64,000 nucleotides of DNA from contig CACLWE010000004.1 in NCBI GenBank assembly GCA_902610585.1, forward strand, positions 1 to 64,000, read 5' to 3'. This stretch comes from an uncultured Pelagibacteraceae bacterium. Its GTDB lineage: Bacteria; Pseudomonadota; Alphaproteobacteria; Pelagibacterales; AG-422-B15. Position 1 is the first letter of the stretch; the number at the start of each line of letters is the position of its first letter. Shown piece by piece: positions 1 to 12,782 of the stretch. The position numbers and the translations under genes were made by a program. A model generated the notes under the pieces. It worked only from the letters and a program-made list of their open reading frames with translations, was not told the DNA's origin and ran no database searches.

Positions 1-665
1 TGCTCAACTGCCATTTCAACCATTTCAGATCGATATTTTTCAGCAGTCTCTTTTAATTCTTCTGGAATCTCTGTGTACTCATATTTAGCTCCAAGATCTT
101 CATTTGCCCAAACAATTGCTTTATTTTTTACAAGATCAATAACGCCCCTAAGATTAGACTCACTTCCATAGGGTATTTGTAAAACTAAAGCATTTGCTTG
201 AAGTCTGTCTTTAATCATATCAAGACATTTATAGAAATCAGCCCCAGTACGATCCATCTTGTTAACAAAACACATTCTTGGAACCTTGTATCTATTCGCT
301 TGTCTCCATACAGTTTCAGTCTGAGGTTCAACACCAGCAACACCATCAAATACTGCAACAGCACCGTCAAGAACTCTAAGTGATCTCTCAACTTCAATAG
401 TAAAGTCAACGTGGCCCGGAGTATCAATTATATTAATTCTATGATCATTCCAAAAACATGTAGTTGCTGCTGAAGTAATTGTGATTCCTCTTTCTTGCTC
501 TTGTTCCATCCAGTCCATAGTAGCTGCACCATCATGAACTTCTCCGATTTTGTGACTTTTACCGGTGTAATAAAGAATTCTTTCTGTTGTAGTGGTTTTC
601 CCTGCATCAATGTGAGCCATGATTCCTATGTTTCTATATTTCTGCAGTGCGTATTCTCTTGTCAT
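1..665 (-). CDS. fusA: Elongation factor G, N-terminal part (runs off the left edge)
   Basis: This is the translocation GTPase of the ribosome. The ORF track breaks it into shadows, but on the minus strand one frame is open from the ATG at 663-665 to base 1. It reads [20 protein letters not shown], then the P-loop [15 protein letters not shown], the G3 motif DTPGHVDF and the G4 motif NKMD, all in EF-G order. About 221 codons are present, against a family length near 690, so domain I is cut and the rest lies outside the window. It follows rpsG by one base, the usual rpsL-rpsG-fusA order, and probably uses the promoter ahead of rpsL. Confidence 0.97.
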   Translation of the reverse strand, partial: MTREYALQKYRNIGIMAHIDAGKTTTTERILYYTGKSHKIGEVHDGAATMDWMEQEQERGITITSAATTCFWNDHRINIIDTPGHVDFTIEVERSLRVLDGAVAVFDGVAGVEPQTETVWRQANRYKVPRMCFVNKMDRTGADFYKCLDMIKDRLQANALVLQIPYGSESNLRGVIDLVKNKAIVWANEDLGAKYEYTEIPEELKETAEKYRSEMVEMAVE

Positions 666-666
666 A

Positions 667-1137
<471 letters not shown>

Positions 1138-1509
1138 TTATTTAGGTTTCTTCGTTCCATATAATGAACGACGTTGTTTTCTCTCACCAACACCTTGAGT
1201 ATCTAAAACTCCTCTTACAGTGTGATAACGAACTCCTGGCAAGTCTTTAACACGACCGCCTCGAATTAATATTACCGAGTGTTCTTGTAAATTATGACCC
1301 TCACCGCCAATATAACTTGTAACCTCAAATCCATTAGTAAGTCTAACTCTCGCAACTTTTCGCAATGCTGAGTTAGGTTTTTTAGGGGTAGTTGTATAAA
1401 CTCTAGTACATACTCCTCGTTTTTGAGGGTTTGCTTTTAATGCTGGAACCTTATTTCTTTTTTGAACTTTGGTTCTAGGTTTTCTAATCAGCTGACTTAT
1501 AGTCGGCAT
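1138..1509 (-). CDS. rpsL: 30S ribosomal protein S12
   Basis: S12 sits at the decoding centre and controls accuracy. The 123-residue product is full length, with the [18 protein letters not shown] and [13 protein letters not shown] segments that carry the streptomycin-relevant lysines. Both are the wild-type lysines, so no streptomycin-resistance allele is seen. It is the first gene of the rpsL-rpsG-fusA unit. A 139-base gap separates it from rpoC and carries a well-formed promoter, so this unit can be transcribed independently of rpoBC. A GGAG ribosome-binding site (ctggagatacttt) precedes the ATG. Confidence 0.98.
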   Translation of the reverse strand: MPTISQLIRKPRTKVQKRNKVPALKANPQKRGVCTRVYTTTPKKPNSALRKVARVRLTNGFEVTSYIGGEGHNLQEHSVILIRGGRVKDLPGVRYHTVRGVLDTQGVGERKQRRSLYGTKKPK

Positions 1510-1611
1510 AAAGTATCTCCAGTCTTTACAACTTAAAGGTTATCTATTTTAAAATAATTAATAAAAAGTAGCGTTTAGATCTCTCTACCACCTACTATTT
1601 AAGAATGCCGA

Positions 1612-1639
1612 ATAATACTTAATAGTTTATACAGGTCAA
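1612..1639 (-). promoter_or_regulatory. Sigma70-type promoter for rpsL-rpsG-fusA
   Basis: On the minus strand the gap after rpoC holds TTGACC, 16 bases, then TATTAT. The -35 box begins about 10 bases past the rpoC stop. Transcription would start near 1605 and leave a leader of roughly 95 nt before rpsL. No hairpin with a convincing U-run was found between rpoC and this promoter, so read-through from rpoBC may also occur. The assignment is by consensus only. Confidence 0.7.
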
Positions 1640-1648
1640 CAAAATTTA

Positions 1649-4600
1649 TTAGGAATTCTCCTGAATTTCAGCTGATTCTTGCTCTTTCTTAGCTTGGATT
1701 GCCTCAATTTCAATTTTAGCCTCTTTATCTAGCATTTTTGCCTTATTTTCAATTTGGTTAAAGGTCCGTCCTGTTCCAGCTGGAATTAACCTCCCAACAA
1801 TCACATTCTCCTTAAGGCCCTCAAGCCGATCCATTTTTCCTTTTATTGAAGCGTCAGTAAGAATTCTTGTAGTTTCTTGGAAAGATGCAGCTGAAATGAA
1901 GGACCTTGTTTGAAGAGATGCTTTTGTAATACCTAACAATACAGGTTTAGCGATGGCAGGTTTCTTTCCTTCGCCCTCTAACTGTTCGTTTGTGGTTAAG
2001 AACTCAAATCTATCTATTTCTTCACCTTTAATAAATGAACTATCACCAATTTCAGTTATATGAACCTTCTGTAACATCTGCCTACATAAGACTTCAATAT
2101 GCTTATCGTTAATTAAAACGCCTTGCAATCTGTAAACCTCTTGTACTTCATTAATTAAGTAATCAGCTAGTGCTTCGATCCCTAAAATTTCTAATATATC
2201 GTGAGGATCTGGATTGCCATCAAGTAAGTAATCACCTTTTTCAATTGTTTCACCTTCTTGATATGCGATATGCTTTCCCTTCGGAATTAATACTTCAACA
2301 GGATCTCCTTGCTTTTCAGGCGTAATAATAACTTTTTGTTTTCCACGAATATCTTTTCCAAAAGAAATCATACCAGAAGTCTCAGCAATTATTGCGTGAT
2401 CTTTAGGTTTTCTTGCTTCAAATAATTCTGCTACTCTTGGCAGCCCTCCGGTAATATCTTTAGTTTTTGAAGCGGCCTTTGGAGTTCTTGCAAGAACATC
2501 TCCTGCGTGTACTTCAGATCCATCAGCTACTGAAAGAATTGAATCAGGTGGCAAGAAGTATCTAGCTTCGTTACCATTTGCAAGAAGAATAACCTCGCCT
2601 TTTTCATCTCTTAATGTTATTCTTGGTTTTAACTCGCTTCCTTTTGGATCTGATTTCCAGTCCTTAACTTTAGTATATGTTAATCCAGTTTTTTCTTCCG
2701 TTTCCTCAATCAGAGAAATTCCTTCTTCCATATCTACGTAATTAGCAGTTCCTGATTTTTCTGATATAACTGGATTTGTAAATGGATCCCATTCACAAAT
2801 TTTTGTTCCACTATTTACTTTAGAGTCCTCCTCCACTAATATTTTTGTACCGTAAGGAACTTTATAATTTGCAAGTTCTCTTCCGTTCTCATCTTGTATA
2901 GCTAATTGACAATTCCTACCCATAACAATCAAATCATTGTTGCTGTCTTCAACAGTATTTTTATTTAAAATTTTAAATATTCCATCAGTGTTAATCTCAA
3001 TAAATGATTGATCATTAATTTGAGCAGCGCCACCGATGTGGAACGTTCTCATGGTGAGTTGAGTACCAGGCTCACCTATTGATTGTGCAGCTATCATTCC
3101 AACAGCTTCACCCTCGTTAACGAGGAAGCCTCTTGCTAAATCGCGACCATAACACTTTACGCAAATGCCCCGTTTACTATCACATGTTAGTGGGGATCGA
3201 ATATAAAGACTTTGAATGCCTGCGGTTTCAATTTTTTCTGCAATAATCTCATCTACGTAATCATCTTTTTTTGCAATATTTTCGCCTGTAAGCGGATGGT
3301 TAACATCATTCTGAAGGAATCTTCCTAACACCCTGTCTGCTATTGAAATTATAACCTCTCCCCCTTCAACAACATCTGATATCCACACCCCATTATTCGT
3401 ACCACAATCATGTTCTGAGATAGTACAGTCCTGAGCAACATCACAAAGTCGTCTTGTTAAGTACCCAGAGTTTGCCGTTTTTAATGCGGTATCGGCAAGT
3501 CCTTTTCTCGCTCCATGTGTTGAATTAAAGTATTCTAATACGTTCAATCCCTCCTTAAAATTTGATATAATCGGTGTTTCAATTATATCGCCTGAAGGCT
3601 TAGCCATAAGTCCTCTCATACCTGACAATTGTTTCATTTGTGCTGCAGAACCACGAGCGCCAGAGTTTGCCATCATATAAATTGAATTAATTGGCATTTC
3701 TCTTTTGGTTTCATCATCAAATTTTTTTGAGGATATCTCATTCATCATTTCCTGAGCAACACGATCCGTGCACTTAGCCCATGCATCTATTACTTTGTTA
3801 TACTTCTCCCTATTAGTAATTAAGCCATCATTGTACTGCTTTTCGTATTTTTCAATTTGTCCTGCTGTTTCAGAAACAAGTTTCTCTTTAGTCTCTGGAA
3901 TTATCATGTCGTCTTTTCCAAAAGAAATACCTGCCTTGTATGCATAATGAAAACCCAAAGCCATTAGTTGATCAGCGAATATTACTGTATCTTTTTGTCC
4001 GCAATATCTGTAAACCGTATCAATAAGTCCTGATATTTCTTTTTTACCTAAAAGCCTATTAACTAGTTTAGGGTCAAGATCTTTATGTTGGGGAACTAGA
4101 TTCCATAGCAACATTCTTCCAGGAGTCGTCTCAATTCTTTTTTGTTTTTTGTTACCCTCCAAATCGATAAAGTCAATTCTTGCATGAACTTTTGCGTGGA
4201 CAGTCGTTGCATTATTTTCAAGAGCTTGCTGTACTTCGAAAATATCTTTGAATACAGTTCCTTGGCCAGGCTCATTTTCTTTTTCTTGCGAAAGATAATA
4301 AATACCTAAAACGATATCTTGACTTGGCACAATCACTGGTTTGCCATTTGCTGGATTAAGTATGTTATTAGTTGACATCATAAGCACTCTGGCCTCAAGC
4401 TGAGCTTCTAAACTTAATGGTACGTGCACCGCCATCTGATCACCATCGAAGTCTGCGTTGAATGCGGTACAAACTAGAGGATGAAGCTGTATCGCCTTGC
4501 CTTCAATTAGAATTGGCTCAAAAGCCTGAACACCAAGCCTGTGTAGTGTTGGTGCTCTATTCAATATTACCGGATGCTCCCTGATTACACGGTCTAATAC

Positions 4601-5836
4601 ATCCCATACCTCTGGGCGCTCTTTTTCAACCATTTTCTTTGCTTGTTTAAGAGTAGTTGCTAAACCTAAAGACTCTAACCTTGCATATATGAATGGTTTG
4701 AACAACTCAATGGCCATTTTTTTTGGCAAGCCGCACTGATGTAGTTTTAATTCAGGACCCACAACAATTACTGATCTTCCAGAGTAATCAACTCTTTTTC
4801 CAAGTAAATTTTGTCTAAATCGACCCTGCTTACCTTTGAGCATTTCTGCTAATGATTTTAGAGGTCTTTTATTCGTTCCAGTAATTACTCTTCCTCTTCT
4901 TCCATTGTCAAAAAGTGCATCAACAGACTCTTGAAGCATTCTTTTTTCATTTCTTATGATTATATCGGGTGCTCTTAATTCAATTAATCTCGATAATCGG
5001 TTATTCCTATTGATGACTCTTCTATATAAATCATTTAGATCACTTGATGCAAATCTTCCTCCGTCAAGTGGAACAAGTGGCCTTAATTCTGGCGGGATAA
5101 CAGGCACGGAAGTTAATATCATCCACTCAGGCCTGTTGCCAGAGGATATAAATGCCTCAAAAATTTTAATTCTTTTTACTAACTTTTCTGATAACGCAAC
5201 AGCTTTTGTTTCAGAAAGTTTTTTGCGTAAACCTTCAAGTTCTGATTCAAGCTCAACTCTTTCAAGAACTTTTCTAACAGCTTCCGCACCAATACCAGCC
5301 GAGAAGGAATCTTCTCCGTACTCTTCTTTAGCATTTTCTAATTCATCTTCATCAAGTAGCTGATTTTGAATTAAAGGTGTTAAACCAGGTTCAGTGACCA
5401 TGAATTTTTCAAAATAGAGAACCTTTTCAAGATCTTTAAGCTTCATATCCATCATAAGAGCTATTCGGCTCGGTAGTGATTTTAAGAACCATATATGAGC
5501 AACAGGAGCTGCTAGTTGAATATGCCCCATTCTCTCTCTTCTTACATCTTTCTTTGTTACTTCAACACCACATTTCTCGCAAATGATACCCTTGAATTTC
5601 ATTCTCTTATATTTACCGCAAAGACATTCATAATCTTTGATTGGCCCAAAAATTCTTGCACAAAAAAGGCCATCCCTTTCAGGTTTAAAAGTTCTGTAAT
5701 TTATTGTTTCAGGTTTTTTTATTTCACCATATGACCATGATAATATTCTCTCCGGGCTTGCAATTGAAATTTTAACCTGATTGAAATCATCCCTTGATGC
5801 GGCAGGATTAAATATATTCATTAATGATTGACTCAT
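1649..5836 (-). CDS. rpoC: DNA-directed RNA polymerase subunit beta'
   Basis: This is the large catalytic clamp subunit of RNA polymerase. The 1395 residues match the proteobacterial length. The N-terminal zinc site is visible as C71, C73, C86 and C89 ([21 protein letters not shown]), and the catalytic magnesium loop reads [15 protein letters not shown]. The trigger-loop region ([20 protein letters not shown]) and the C-terminal [18 protein letters not shown] block are intact. It follows rpoB by nine bases in the usual operon. The C-terminus ends in a short acidic and lysine-rich tail. No frameshift or inserted domain was seen. Confidence 0.99.
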   Translation of the reverse strand: MSQSLMNIFNPAASRDDFNQVKISIASPERILSWSYGEIKKPETINYRTFKPERDGLFCARIFGPIKDYECLCGKYKRMKFKGIICEKCGVEVTKKDVRRERMGHIQLAAPVAHIWFLKSLPSRIALMMDMKLKDLEKVLYFEKFMVTEPGLTPLIQNQLLDEDELENAKEEYGEDSFSAGIGAEAVRKVLERVELESELEGLRKKLSETKAVALSEKLVKRIKIFEAFISSGNRPEWMILTSVPVIPPELRPLVPLDGGRFASSDLNDLYRRVINRNNRLSRLIELRAPDIIIRNEKRMLQESVDALFDNGRRGRVITGTNKRPLKSLAEMLKGKQGRFRQNLLGKRVDYSGRSVIVVGPELKLHQCGLPKKMAIELFKPFIYARLESLGLATTLKQAKKMVEKERPEVWDVLDRVIREHPVILNRAPTLHRLGVQAFEPILIEGKAIQLHPLVCTAFNADFDGDQMAVHVPLSLEAQLEARVLMMSTNNILNPANGKPVIVPSQDIVLGIYYLSQEKENEPGQGTVFKDIFEVQQALENNATTVHAKVHARIDFIDLEGNKKQKRIETTPGRMLLWNLVPQHKDLDPKLVNRLLGKKEISGLIDTVYRYCGQKDTVIFADQLMALGFHYAYKAGISFGKDDMIIPETKEKLVSETAGQIEKYEKQYNDGLITNREKYNKVIDAWAKCTDRVAQEMMNEISSKKFDDETKREMPINSIYMMANSGARGSAAQMKQLSGMRGLMAKPSGDIIETPIISNFKEGLNVLEYFNSTHGARKGLADTALKTANSGYLTRRLCDVAQDCTISEHDCGTNNGVWISDVVEGGEVIISIADRVLGRFLQNDVNHPLTGENIAKKDDYVDEIIAEKIETAGIQSLYIRSPLTCDSKRGICVKCYGRDLARGFLVNEGEAVGMIAAQSIGEPGTQLTMRTFHIGGAAQINDQSFIEINTDGIFKILNKNTVEDSNNDLIVMGRNCQLAIQDENGRELANYKVPYGTKILVEEDSKVNSGTKICEWDPFTNPVISEKSGTANYVDMEEGISLIEETEEKTGLTYTKVKDWKSDPKGSELKPRITLRDEKGEVILLANGNEARYFLPPDSILSVADGSEVHAGDVLARTPKAASKTKDITGGLPRVAELFEARKPKDHAIIAETSGMISFGKDIRGKQKVIITPEKQGDPVEVLIPKGKHIAYQEGETIEKGDYLLDGNPDPHDILEILGIEALADYLINEVQEVYRLQGVLINDKHIEVLCRQMLQKVHITEIGDSSFIKGEEIDRFEFLTTNEQLEGEGKKPAIAKPVLLGITKASLQTRSFISAASFQETTRILTDASIKGKMDRLEGLKENVIVGRLIPAGTGRTFNQIENKAKMLDKEAKIEIEAIQAKKEQESAEIQENS

Positions 5837-5845
5837 AGTTTTTCC

Positions 5846-8800
5846 CTAATTCAAATTCGAAAGTTCAATATTAAGACCTAATGACCTGATTTCTTTAATC
5901 AAAACATTAAATGACTCGGGTGTTCCAGATTGAAATACATCTTCACCTCTTATAATAGTTTCATAAACTTTAGTTCTGCCGGCCACATCGTCAGATTTTA
6001 CAGTTAAAATCTCTTGCAGAGTGTAAGCTGCTCCATAAGCCTCAAGCGCCCAAACTTCCATTTCTCCAAATCTCTGTCCCCCGAATTGAGCTTTACCACC
6101 TAGTGGCTGTTGTGTTACGAGACTGTAAGGCCCGATAGATCTTGCATGAATCTTATCATCAACTAAATGATGAAGTTTAAGCATGTAAATATATCCAACA
6201 GTTACTTTTCTCTCAAATTTTTCACCGGTCAACCCATCCCATAGCTGTGTTTGACCACTTTTATCAAAACCAGCTTCACCCAACATTTCTGATATTTCTG
6301 CTTCGGATGCACCATCAAAAACTGGTGTTTTGATTGGAACACCATTAGCAATATTTATTGCAAGTTCTTTTTTCTCATCATTACTCAATGATGAAATTTC
6401 ATTTTTATATTGATCCTTACCATAAACTTTTTCGAGAGATTTCCCGATTACCGAGTAATCATTTGATAATTTATATTGTGCAAGAGATTTATTGATTATT
6501 TCGCCTATTCCAGCGCATGCCCAACCTAAATGCGTTTCTAGTATTTGACCTACATTCATTCTACTTGGAACTCCCAGAGGATTTAGCACAATATCAACCG
6601 TTCTACCATCTTCAAGGTAAGGCATATCCTCAACTGGAGCAATTTTGCTTATTACTCCCTTATTGCCGTGCCTACCAGCCATTTTATCACCTGGCTGTAA
6701 CTTTCTTTTAACAGCTACAAATACTTTAACCATTTTCATCACACCAGGTAAGAGTTCATCTCCTCTTTGAACTTTATCTACTTTATTATCGAAGCGTACT
6801 TGAATTGCAGATCTGGCAATGTCGTATTGTTTTTTTAAATTATCAATTTCATTTTGATCATTTGAATTTTCAAGTTTCATTTTCCAAAGAGAGTCTAACT
6901 TAATGTTTGACAAAGCCACCTTATCGTATTTATTCTGACCAGTAACATCACCAGGTGACTCATTTACATTTTTGTCGTTAATTAGTAAAATAAGTCTCTC
7001 CTTGATGTTTCTATTTAAAATACCTAATTCAGCTTCTCTGTCATTTGCTAGTTTTTCAATTTCATCTCTCTCAATTGACAAAGCTCGATCATCTTTTTCT
7101 ATTCCATATCTGTTAAATACTTTTACATCCACAACAATACCACTTGAACCAGGCGGAAGTCTCAAGGATGTATCTTTGACATCAGTTGCTTTTTCTCCAA
7201 ATATCGCTCTTAACAATTTCTCTTCTGGAGTTACAGGGCTTTCACCTTTAGGTGTAACTTTTCCAACAAGAATATCCCCAGGACTGACATCAGCTCCAAC
7301 ATACACAATGCCTGCTTCATCAAGATTACGCAACATTTCATCACCAGCATTTGGTATATCTCTTGTTATTTCCTCTGATCCTAATTTAGTGTCTCTTGAC
7401 ATAACCTCAAATTCTTCAATATGAATAGAAGTAAACTTGTCTTCTTGAACAATTTTTTCTGAGATTAAAATAGAGTCTTCAAAGTTATACCCTCTCCATG
7501 GCATAAATGCCACAACCACATTTCTACCTAAGCCAAGCTCTCCAAAGTGTGTCGATGGTCCATCAGCTATTATATCACCCCTCGACACCTTATCTCCAAC
7601 TTTTACAAGAGGCCTTTGGTTAATGCATGTACTTTGATTTGACCTTTGAAATTTTTGAAGAGTGTAGATGTCAACACCGGATTCGGTTGTTTTAATCTTT
7701 TCTGTTACTCTAACAACTATTCTTTTTCCATCAATCTTATCAACAATACCGTCTCTATTCGCTACGATAGTAACCCCGGAGTCTACTGCTACGACCTTTT
7801 CCACGCCTGTTCCTACTAATGGGGACTCAGCTTGTATTAGTGGCACAGCCTGTCTCATCATATTTGATCCCATAAGAGCCCTATTTGCGTCATCGTTTTC
7901 AAGGAATGGTATCAGAGATGCTGCGCAAGAAACTACTTGCTTAGGTGAAACATCCATATAATCAATTTCATTGGGGACAGTCATAACAAAGTCACCGTTT
8001 CTTCGGCAAGAGACTAATTTGGTAATAAAGGTTCCCTTATCATCTAGTTCACTGTTGGCTTGAGCAATAGTATAATCTGCTTCCTCCATAGCTGGGAGAT
8101 ATTCAACTTCATTACTTACCTTACCTTTAATTACCTTTCTATAAGGGCTTTCAATGAAACCATATTGATTCACACGTGCATGAGAAGCTAAGCTATTTAT
8201 CAAACCAATATTAGGACCTTCGGGTGTTTCAATTGGACAAATCCTTCCATAATGAGTTGGATGAACATCTCTAACTTCAAAACCTGCTCTCTCCCTACTA
8301 AGTCCGCCCGGTCCTAATGCTGATAATCTTCTTTTATGTGTGATTTCAGCTAGAGGGTTAGTTTGATCCATGAATTGCGATAATTGGGATGTTCCAAAAA
8401 ATTCCTTAAGAGATGCAACCAATGGTTTTGCATTAATAATATCTTGAGGAGTAGCAGCATCAACCTCAAGAGAATTCATTCTTTCTTTAATTGATCTTTC
8501 CATTCGGATAAGCCCCATTCTGAATTGGTTTTCGACTAATTCACCAACTGACCTAACTCTTCTATTGCCCAAATGATCAATATCATCTACTTCACCTTTT
8601 CCTGTTCTTAAATCCATTACAGTTTTTATAACTTCAATAACATCCTCGCTTCGAAGCACCGTAATTGTATCAGAGCACTTTATATTGAGCCTATAATTCA
8701 TTTTAACCCTACCAACATCGGAGAGATCATATTTTTCTGATTTAAAAAACAATGAATTAAATACCTCAAATGCTGTCTCAAGATTTGGTGGCTCGCCTGG

Positions 8801-9949
8801 TCTTAGTACTTTGTAAATTTCAACTACCGCTTCCTCAGGACTTAAATTTTTATCAACTCTTAACGTATCGCGTATAAACGAGCCTACATTGATACCATCA
8901 ATTTCTAAAATAGGAATCTTTGATATCTTAAGCTCTTTCAATTTTTCAATTGTTTCAAACGTAATCTCATCAGAAGACTCAAAATAAATTTCTCCTGTTT
9001 TTTCATTAATAATGTCATCAGCAATAAACTTACCAATAAGCTCATCATCATCTAACAATAAGTTTTTAAGACCCTCATTAAAGAGCTTTTTTGCTATAGC
9101 AGGGTTTATTTTTGTTCCTAGTTTAACAGCTACTTTTCCATCGGCGGCATTGACTAGACTTTTTTGCAACTTTCCTGTCTTAATATTTTTAGGGTTGAAA
9201 CTCACTTTCCATTTACCATCCTTAGTATTAAATGAGTAAGTTTCAGTGTTATAGAAAAGAGATAGTACCTCATCACGTTTGATGCCCATCGCCATTAAAA
9301 ATGTCGTGATTGGAATTTTCTTTTTTCTATCTATTCTACAGTGAATAATATCTTTGTGGTCAAACTCTATATCTAACCACGAACCCCTATAGGGGATTAC
9401 TCGTGCTCCGAATAAAAGTTTACCACTTGAGTGTGTTTTCCCATTATCATGATCAAAAAAAACTCCTGGACTTCTATGCATCTGACTAACAACCACTCTC
9501 TCTGTTCCATTAGTAATAAATGTTCCTTTTTGAGTCATTAAAGGTAAATCACATAAATAAATCTCTTGTTCCTTAATATCTTTTACAGTTCTAGATTCTG
9601 TTTCTTCATCTATATCAAAAACAATAAGTCTTAATTTTACATTTAATGGAGTAGCATAGGTCTTATCTCTTTGACGACATTCATCGACATCAAATTTAGG
9701 AGGTTGAAAATTATATTCAATGTATTCAATTCTCGCTGATCCGGAAAAATCTTCTAGAGGAAATACACTTTTAAAAACTCTCTGAAGACCCTTATCTGGT
9801 CTCTCAGAGGGATTTGCATGTTCGAGTAAAAAATCTTCATAAGATTTTTTCTGTATTTCGATAAGGTTAGGGAATTTTGAAACTTCTTTTAACTTGCCAA
9901 AGTTTTTACGAACTCTTTTTCGTTCTGTAAATGATAATGTATTAACCAT
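5846..9949 (-). CDS. rpoB: DNA-directed RNA polymerase subunit beta
   Basis: This is the second catalytic subunit of RNA polymerase. At 1367 residues it has the normal alphaproteobacterial length. The rifampicin pocket reads [20 protein letters not shown] followed by [19 protein letters not shown], with the wild-type residues at the common resistance positions. Further hallmarks are [11 protein letters not shown], the GRHGNKGV switch segment and the C-terminal [22 protein letters not shown]. It lies 69 bases after rplL, with a short hairpin in the gap that may tune rplL/rpoB expression. It is co-directional with and close to rpoC. Confidence 0.99.
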   Translation of the reverse strand: MVNTLSFTERKRVRKNFGKLKEVSKFPNLIEIQKKSYEDFLLEHANPSERPDKGLQRVFKSVFPLEDFSGSARIEYIEYNFQPPKFDVDECRQRDKTYATPLNVKLRLIVFDIDEETESRTVKDIKEQEIYLCDLPLMTQKGTFITNGTERVVVSQMHRSPGVFFDHDNGKTHSSGKLLFGARVIPYRGSWLDIEFDHKDIIHCRIDRKKKIPITTFLMAMGIKRDEVLSLFYNTETYSFNTKDGKWKVSFNPKNIKTGKLQKSLVNAADGKVAVKLGTKINPAIAKKLFNEGLKNLLLDDDELIGKFIADDIINEKTGEIYFESSDEITFETIEKLKELKISKIPILEIDGINVGSFIRDTLRVDKNLSPEEAVVEIYKVLRPGEPPNLETAFEVFNSLFFKSEKYDLSDVGRVKMNYRLNIKCSDTITVLRSEDVIEVIKTVMDLRTGKGEVDDIDHLGNRRVRSVGELVENQFRMGLIRMERSIKERMNSLEVDAATPQDIINAKPLVASLKEFFGTSQLSQFMDQTNPLAEITHKRRLSALGPGGLSRERAGFEVRDVHPTHYGRICPIETPEGPNIGLINSLASHARVNQYGFIESPYRKVIKGKVSNEVEYLPAMEEADYTIAQANSELDDKGTFITKLVSCRRNGDFVMTVPNEIDYMDVSPKQVVSCAASLIPFLENDDANRALMGSNMMRQAVPLIQAESPLVGTGVEKVVAVDSGVTIVANRDGIVDKIDGKRIVVRVTEKIKTTESGVDIYTLQKFQRSNQSTCINQRPLVKVGDKVSRGDIIADGPSTHFGELGLGRNVVVAFMPWRGYNFEDSILISEKIVQEDKFTSIHIEEFEVMSRDTKLGSEEITRDIPNAGDEMLRNLDEAGIVYVGADVSPGDILVGKVTPKGESPVTPEEKLLRAIFGEKATDVKDTSLRLPPGSSGIVVDVKVFNRYGIEKDDRALSIERDEIEKLANDREAELGILNRNIKERLILLINDKNVNESPGDVTGQNKYDKVALSNIKLDSLWKMKLENSNDQNEIDNLKKQYDIARSAIQVRFDNKVDKVQRGDELLPGVMKMVKVFVAVKRKLQPGDKMAGRHGNKGVISKIAPVEDMPYLEDGRTVDIVLNPLGVPSRMNVGQILETHLGWACAGIGEIINKSLAQYKLSNDYSVIGKSLEKVYGKDQYKNEISSLSNDEKKELAINIANGVPIKTPVFDGASEAEISEMLGEAGFDKSGQTQLWDGLTGEKFERKVTVGYIYMLKLHHLVDDKIHARSIGPYSLVTQQPLGGKAQFGGQRFGEMEVWALEAYGAAYTLQEILTVKSDDVAGRTKVYETIIRGEDVFQSGTPESFNVLIKEIRSLGLNIELSNLN

Positions 9950-9971
9950 TAATGTATGTTCGCCCTATAAA

Positions 9972-9997
9972 CAATAGTAATGCGTCGAAAACTATTG
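9972..9997 (-). promoter_or_regulatory. Stem-loop in the rplL-rpoB gap (possible attenuator or processing site)
   Basis: The gap holds a perfect 7-bp inverted repeat, CAATAGT and ACTATTG, with a 12-base loop, followed on the minus strand by TTTAT. In Escherichia coli the same gap carries an attenuator and an RNase III site. The position matches, but the stem is short, so the function is inferred. Confidence 0.4.
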
Positions 9998-10018
9998 AGT
10001 AAATAATATTTAAAAAAA

Positions 10019-10399
10019 TTACTTAAGTTCTACAGTTGCACCAGCAGCTTCTAGCTTTTCTTTAAAGCCATTAGCTTCATCTTTTGATACGCCAGTTTTC
10101 AATTCCTTAGGCGCACCCTCGACAAGATCTTTTGCTTCCTTTAAACCTAATCCAGTGATTGTTCTTACTTCTTTAATAACGTTAATTTTTTTGTCGCCTG
10201 CTGCAGCTAATACAATTGTGAATTCATCTTTTTCTTCTGCAGCGGCTGCGTCACCTGAGGGTGCAGCTCCTGCAGCGGCCACGGCTACGGGTGCAGCAGC
10301 AGATACGCCCCATTTCTCTTCTAGCATTTTTGATAACTCAGCAGCTTCAATTACTGTTAAGTCGGATAGTTGATCAACTATTTGTTGGAGGTCAGCCAT
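10019..10399 (-). CDS. rplL: 50S ribosomal protein L7/L12
   Basis: This is the acidic stalk protein that recruits translation factors. The 126-residue product shows the expected three parts: an N-terminal dimerisation helix ([22 protein letters not shown]), an Ala/Pro-rich flexible hinge at about residues 33-55, and a C-terminal domain with [20 protein letters not shown] and the closing [13 protein letters not shown]. It lies 23 bases after rplJ, whose product anchors L7/L12 dimers. Its codon use is richer in GC than the surrounding DNA, which fits strong expression. Confidence 0.98.
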   Translation of the reverse strand: MADLQQIVDQLSDLTVIEAAELSKMLEEKWGVSAAAPVAVAAAGAAPSGDAAAAEEKDEFTIVLAAAGDKKINVIKEVRTITGLGLKEAKDLVEGAPKELKTGVSKDEANGFKEKLEAAGATVELK

Positions 10400-10422
10400 G
10401 TTTATTCCCTTTCTTAATTAAA

Positions 10423-10929
10423 TTACTTCAAACTATATGCGTTAAATACTCTTGCTAAATCACCTGTTGGAGCAGTTAAAACTGAAGCAATTTTCTGCGC
10501 AGGTGTACTTATCAAACCTATTAATTGTGCCCTTATTTCCTCGAGAGATGGCAATTTAGATAAAATTTCAATTTTTTCAATAGTTAAAATTTCATTGTCC
10601 ATTATGCCGCCAAGAATAACTAAATTACTGTTATTTTTAGCGAAATTTGTCAAAAGCTTAGTCAATTGCACAGGATCATTTGAGTAGGCTATTGCAGTGG
10701 GCCCATCAAAAAGGTCTGATAGCTCAGATTTATCCGTACCCTCAAGGGCCAATTTTGTTAACCTATTTTTAGTAACTTTTATATTACAACCTGAATTGAA
10801 AGACTGCACTCTTAAATCAGTCATATCAGTCATGGACATTCCTCTATAATGAAAGACTAGTACCAAACTATTTTCACTCAAAATAGTTTTCAAATTCTTA
10901 ATAAATATTTCTTTTTGTTCTCTTTTCAT
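10423..10929 (-). CDS. rplJ: 50S ribosomal protein L10
   Basis: L10 is the stalk base protein that binds 23S rRNA and carries L7/L12 dimers. The 168-residue product begins MKREQKEIFIKNLKTILSEN and carries the FHYRGMSMTDMTDLR and VTKNRLTKLALEGT segments typical of L10. It starts two bases after the rplA stop, so there is no room for a long L10 leader of the enterobacterial kind. Autoregulation, if present, must act within rplA or at the junction. It is followed closely by rplL. Confidence 0.97.
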   Translation of the reverse strand: MKREQKEIFIKNLKTILSENSLVLVFHYRGMSMTDMTDLRVQSFNSGCNIKVTKNRLTKLALEGTDKSELSDLFDGPTAIAYSNDPVQLTKLLTNFAKNNSNLVILGGIMDNEILTIEKIEILSKLPSLEEIRAQLIGLISTPAQKIASVLTAPTGDLARVFNAYSLK

Positions 10930-10931
10930 AT

Positions 10932-11615
10932 TTACGCTCCAAAAGAATCTAGATTGACATTAATGCCTGGTCCCATAGAAGGACTTATTGAAACTTTTTT
11001 TACAAAATCCCCCTTAATACCTGAAGGCCTTTCTTTTGAAATGGTCTCATAGAAAAATTTTATATTTTTTATTACATCATTCTTTTCAAAATCAGATTTT
11101 GCAATTCCCGCCTGGACTAATGTGTCACTATTTTTAAATTCTAGTTCACCTGCTTTAGCGTCCTTAACTGCTTGTTTTAAATCATTTGTTACACTTCCTA
11201 ACTTTGGATTAGGCATGAGGTTACGAGGTCCGAGAACTTTTCCTAATTTACCAACTTTAGACATCATGTCAGGAGTTGAAATACATCTATCAAAATCAAC
11301 AAATCCATTTTCTACCTTTTCAACAAGTTCATCTGATCCTACAATATCAGCACCAGCATCTTTAGCTTCTTGTTGTTTATCATCTGATGCAAACACACAG
11401 ACCTTAACATTTTTTCCAAGACTTTTTGGAAGCTTAATCTTGCCTCTAACGTTTTGCTCGCCATTTTTTGGATCAATATTTAAATTCATACAAATATCAA
11501 TAGTTTCATTAAACTTAGTTGTTGCTGTTTTAATTGCCATTTCTACTGCCTCTTCAAGAGAGTAACTTTTTGAAAAATCATTTTCATTTATAATTTTTTT
11601 TAATCTTTTACCCAT
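10932..11615 (-). CDS. rplA: 50S ribosomal protein L1
   Basis: L1 forms the mobile L1 stalk that handles deacylated tRNA. The 227-residue product is the usual length and contains the KTATTKFNETIDICMNLNID start of domain I, the GKVLGPRNLMPNPK signature and a C-terminal MGPGINVN. Its ATG overlaps the rplK stop by one base (TAATG), a strong sign of coupled translation and of the correct start. It belongs to the secE-nusG-rplKAJL-rpoBC run. Confidence 0.98.
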   Translation of the reverse strand: MGKRLKKIINENDFSKSYSLEEAVEMAIKTATTKFNETIDICMNLNIDPKNGEQNVRGKIKLPKSLGKNVKVCVFASDDKQQEAKDAGADIVGSDELVEKVENGFVDFDRCISTPDMMSKVGKLGKVLGPRNLMPNPKLGSVTNDLKQAVKDAKAGELEFKNSDTLVQAGIAKSDFEKNDVIKNIKFFYETISKERPSGIKGDFVKKVSISPSMGPGINVNLDSFGA

Positions 11616-12043
11616 TATCCTGTTATCTCTATCCCCATAGACTTTGCAGATCCAACAATTATTTTAACGCCTTGTTCTACAGTATTAGCATTCAAGTCTT
11701 TTAATTTCTTCTCAGCTATTTCTTCACATTGCTTTATGGAAATAGTATTAATAATATCTCTTCCAGGTTCTTTAGATCCTTTTTTTATTTTTAAAGCCTC
11801 TTTAATAAAGAAAGACGCAGGTGGGAGTTTTATATCCATTGTAAAACTCTTGTCAGTAAAGTATGTAACTACAACAGGCAGCATAACACCTGGTTGTTCA
11901 TTTTTACTTTTATCATTAAACATTTTACAAAAGTCCATAATGTTAATACCTCTTTGTCCAAGAGCAGGTCCAACCGGTGGGGATGGATTTGCCTGTCCCG
12001 CAGGTACTTGTAATTTTAATGTTCCTTCAATTTCTTTTGCCAT
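11615..12043 (-). CDS. rplK: 50S ribosomal protein L11
   Basis: L11 binds the GTPase-associated centre of 23S rRNA and is needed for RelA activation. The 142-residue product has the signature [21 protein letters not shown] near the N-terminus, followed by [14 protein letters not shown], and the C-terminal rRNA-binding domain with [10 protein letters not shown]. Its start overlaps the nusG stop by one base and its stop overlaps the rplA start by one base, so three genes are chained by TAATG junctions. Confidence 0.98.
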   Translation of the reverse strand: MAKEIEGTLKLQVPAGQANPSPPVGPALGQRGINIMDFCKMFNDKSKNEQPGVMLPVVVTYFTDKSFTMDIKLPPASFFIKEALKIKKGSKEPGRDIINTISIKQCEEIAEKKLKDLNANTVEQGVKIIVGSAKSMGIEITG

Positions 12044-12576
12044 TATGCCTTCTCTACTTGTGTATACTCCAATTCAACGGGTGTTGACCTACCAAATATC
12101 GATACAGATACTTTCACTCTCGCCCTTTCTTCATCTATCTCTTCTATTAAGCCATTGAAAGAAGCGAATGGTCCATCGCTTACTCTTACCTGCTCTCCAA
12201 CTTCAAATGTAATAGATGGTTTAGGACTAGTTACACCTTCTTCAATATCTTGTAAAATCTTATTTATCTCGCTTTCAGGGACTGCCGATGGTTTTCCTTG
12301 CGTGTGACCAAGAAAGCCGCTTACTTTTGGCAAAGACTTTACCATGTGATAAGTTGCGTCAGTCATCTCCATTTTAGTCAGCACATAACCTGGAAAAAAT
12401 TTTCGCTCAGCATTTCTCTTTTTTCCCTTTTTTACCTCAACAACTTCTTCAGTTGGAACAATGATTTCACTGAATGCAGATTCAATATTTTTTGTTTTTG
12501 CTTTTTCTAAAATTGCTGCCGCAACTTTTTTCTCAAAACCAGAATACGCATGCACTATGTACCATTTATGTGACAT
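12043..12576 (-). CDS. nusG: Transcription termination/antitermination protein NusG
   Basis: NusG links RNA polymerase to the ribosome or to Rho and stimulates elongation. The 177-residue product starts [20 protein letters not shown], the canonical NGN domain. It has the FFPGYVL strand and ends with a KOW domain ([19 protein letters not shown], then [19 protein letters not shown]). It sits two bases after secE and one base into rplK, the near-universal secE-nusG-rplK order. No insertion domain is present between NGN and KOW. Confidence 0.98.
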   Translation of the reverse strand: MSHKWYIVHAYSGFEKKVAAAILEKAKTKNIESAFSEIIVPTEEVVEVKKGKKRNAERKFFPGYVLTKMEMTDATYHMVKSLPKVSGFLGHTQGKPSAVPESEINKILQDIEEGVTSPKPSITFEVGEQVRVSDGPFASFNGLIEEIDEERARVKVSVSIFGRSTPVELEYTQVEKA

Positions 12577-12578
12577 TT

Positions 12579-12767
12579 TTAAACAGCAACTCCAATAAGT
12601 TTATCTAATCCAAAACTAAATATCTGATCGATTATCAGAAAAAAAACTGCTGCAAAGGCAGTAATCAGCACTACCATTACAGAGCCAGTTAATGTTTCTC
12701 TAGAAGTTGGCCATGTAACTTTACTTCCTTCTCTTCTTACTTCTTGAATAAATTTAAATGGTTTCAT
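12579..12767 (-). CDS. secE: Preprotein translocase subunit SecE
   Basis: This is the small essential subunit that clamps SecY. The ORF track starts at 12812, inside tRNA-Trp, which cannot be translated. The ATG at 12765-12767 gives a 62-residue single-span SecE beginning MKPFKFIQEVRREGSKVTWP. The amphipathic cytosolic helix with the EVRREGSKVTWPTSRET signature is followed by one transmembrane segment at about residues 28-50. It lies between tRNA-Trp and nusG, the standard context. This short form lacks the two extra N-terminal spans of enterobacterial SecE, as is normal for alphaproteobacteria. Confidence 0.95.
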   Translation of the reverse strand: MKPFKFIQEVRREGSKVTWPTSRETLTGSVMVVLITAFAAVFFLIIDQIFSFGLDKLIGVAV

Positions 12768-12782
12768 AAAGTTTACCTTAAG

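Noticed and set aside
1138-1509. Possible streptomycin-resistance allele in rpsL.
   Set aside because: Both relevant lysines are present (TPKKPNS and GGRVKDLPG).
4956-5363. Plus-strand ORF of 135 residues opposite rpoC, and similar ORFs opposite rpoB (for example 6972-7424).
   Set aside because: They are shadows of strongly constrained polymerase genes, with Ser/Leu-rich composition typical of reverse reading.
8300-8460. Possible rifampicin-resistance substitutions in rpoB.
   Set aside because: The cluster residues read as wild type ([27 protein letters not shown] split over two segments), with no known resistance change.
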